From Bacteroidales bacterium (GTDB taxonomy: Bacteria; Bacteroidota; Bacteroidia; Bacteroidales; UBA932), in contig JAFSWO010000095.1 in NCBI GenBank assembly GCA_017450165.1, positions 1 to 32,499 on the forward strand: DNA of 32,499 bases, read 5' to 3'. The notes beneath the pieces are model-generated. The model did not search any database and was not told where the DNA came from. It saw only the letters and a list, made by a program, of their open reading frames with translations. A program made the translations under genes and the position numbers. Below, piece by piece: positions 32,381-32,499 of the stretch (the stretch's first letter is position 1; every line of letters begins with the position of its first letter).

Positions 32381-32499
32381 ATGATCATGCGCCTTTTGAA
32401 GAAATCTCTACTCGTTCTGTTTATTCTGTCAATAATCATCACGTTGGTTTTAGGCTTCTCAAACAGAATAGTATGTACGAGATACACTATCGACAGCGA
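32381..32499 (+). CDS. N-terminus of a membrane protein, possibly a metallophosphoesterase (cut by window end)
   Basis: The frame starts MIMRLLKKSLLVLFILSIII and continues with a hydrophobic helix to about residue 26. Then comes NRIVCTRYTIDS, which resembles the stretch between the membrane anchor and the first phosphoesterase motif in YaeI-type metallophosphoesterases. The catalytic motifs lie outside the window, so the call is tentative. The reading frame of the helix supports this start over the overlapping frame from 32350. The Met at 32387 is an alternative start. Confidence 0.5.
   Translation, partial: MIMRLLKKSLLVLFILSIIITLVLGFSNRIVCTRYTIDS

Noticed and set aside
32350-32499. Open frame starting MVKHLHDIL close to the last -7 box
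   Set aside because: The overlapping frame from 32381 gives a lysine-led hydrophobic membrane helix, a far more protein-like start; the first frame lacks any recognisable pattern.

Overview
The window looks like chromosomal DNA of a Bacteroidota member, most likely a Bacteroidales gut-type organism with fairly high GC (an Alistipes/Rikenellaceae-like or related lineage is a guess). The support is: many promoters of the Bacteroides type (TTTG about 19-21 bp upstream of TAnnTTTG); almost no Shine-Dalgarno sequences; lipoproteins whose Cys is followed by acidic residues, as in the Bacteroidota surface-export signal; fimbrillin-like proteins; a C10 protease; a periplasmic-propeller sensor kinase; and a Bacteroidota-type nucleoside kinase. 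No rRNA, tRNA, CRISPR array, IS transposase or phage gene was found.

Layout. 1-4330 (+): tail of an unidentified gene, terminator, kbl, a fimbrillin-like lipoprotein and a streptopain-type C10 protease. 4327-8761 (-): a tightly overlapping operon of metallo-beta-lactamase-fold hydrolase, uvrA, and a nucleoside kinase lacking its usual N-terminal half. 8854-14506 (+): deoxynucleoside kinase, YifB/ComM ATPase, tsaE, a large TPR protein and an EnvC-like LytM protein (envelope/cell division). 14520-16432: a 71-residue stand-alone LuxR-type HTH protein and a gene remnant on the minus strand, then on the plus strand a membrane TPR protein ending in a closely similar LuxR HTH. 16438-17341 (-): a toxin-antitoxin pair of a YafQ-type toxin and a chimeric HicB/RelB-like antitoxin. 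17342-19760 (+): repeat-bearing regulatory region, a 44-residue peptide gene and an AT-rich fimbrillin/FISUMP-like lipoprotein. 19823-20974 (-): GT4 glycosyltransferase. 21093-28495: membrane AraC regulator, a NarL-type two-component system, a divergent large lipoprotein, and a TPR lipoprotein-neighbour gene. 28601-31592 (+): small lipoprotein, TIGR04076 protein, zinc-ribbon/PNPOx protein, Fic protein with HTH, TfoX-N protein. 31593-32380: gene-free repeat-rich stretch, then the start of a membrane protein that resembles a metallophosphoesterase and runs off the end.

How parts may work together. The two LuxR-type HTH proteins and the peptide/fimbrillin operon all have copies of a short palindrome (CCACCC-N4-GGGTGG) upstream, which suggests a local regulon in which the TPR-LuxR protein senses something at the envelope and controls a surface adhesin. 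The two-component system and the lipoprotein diverging from it share a 21-bp dyad placed like an operator. The Fic gene has an 18-bp perfect palindrome over its -33 element, consistent with self-regulation by its N-terminal HTH. Several genes (tsaE, the TPR-LuxR gene, the HicB-type antitoxin) have the -7 box ending only 4 nt before ATG, so leaderless transcripts are expected. All family calls come from reading motifs; no database search was run.
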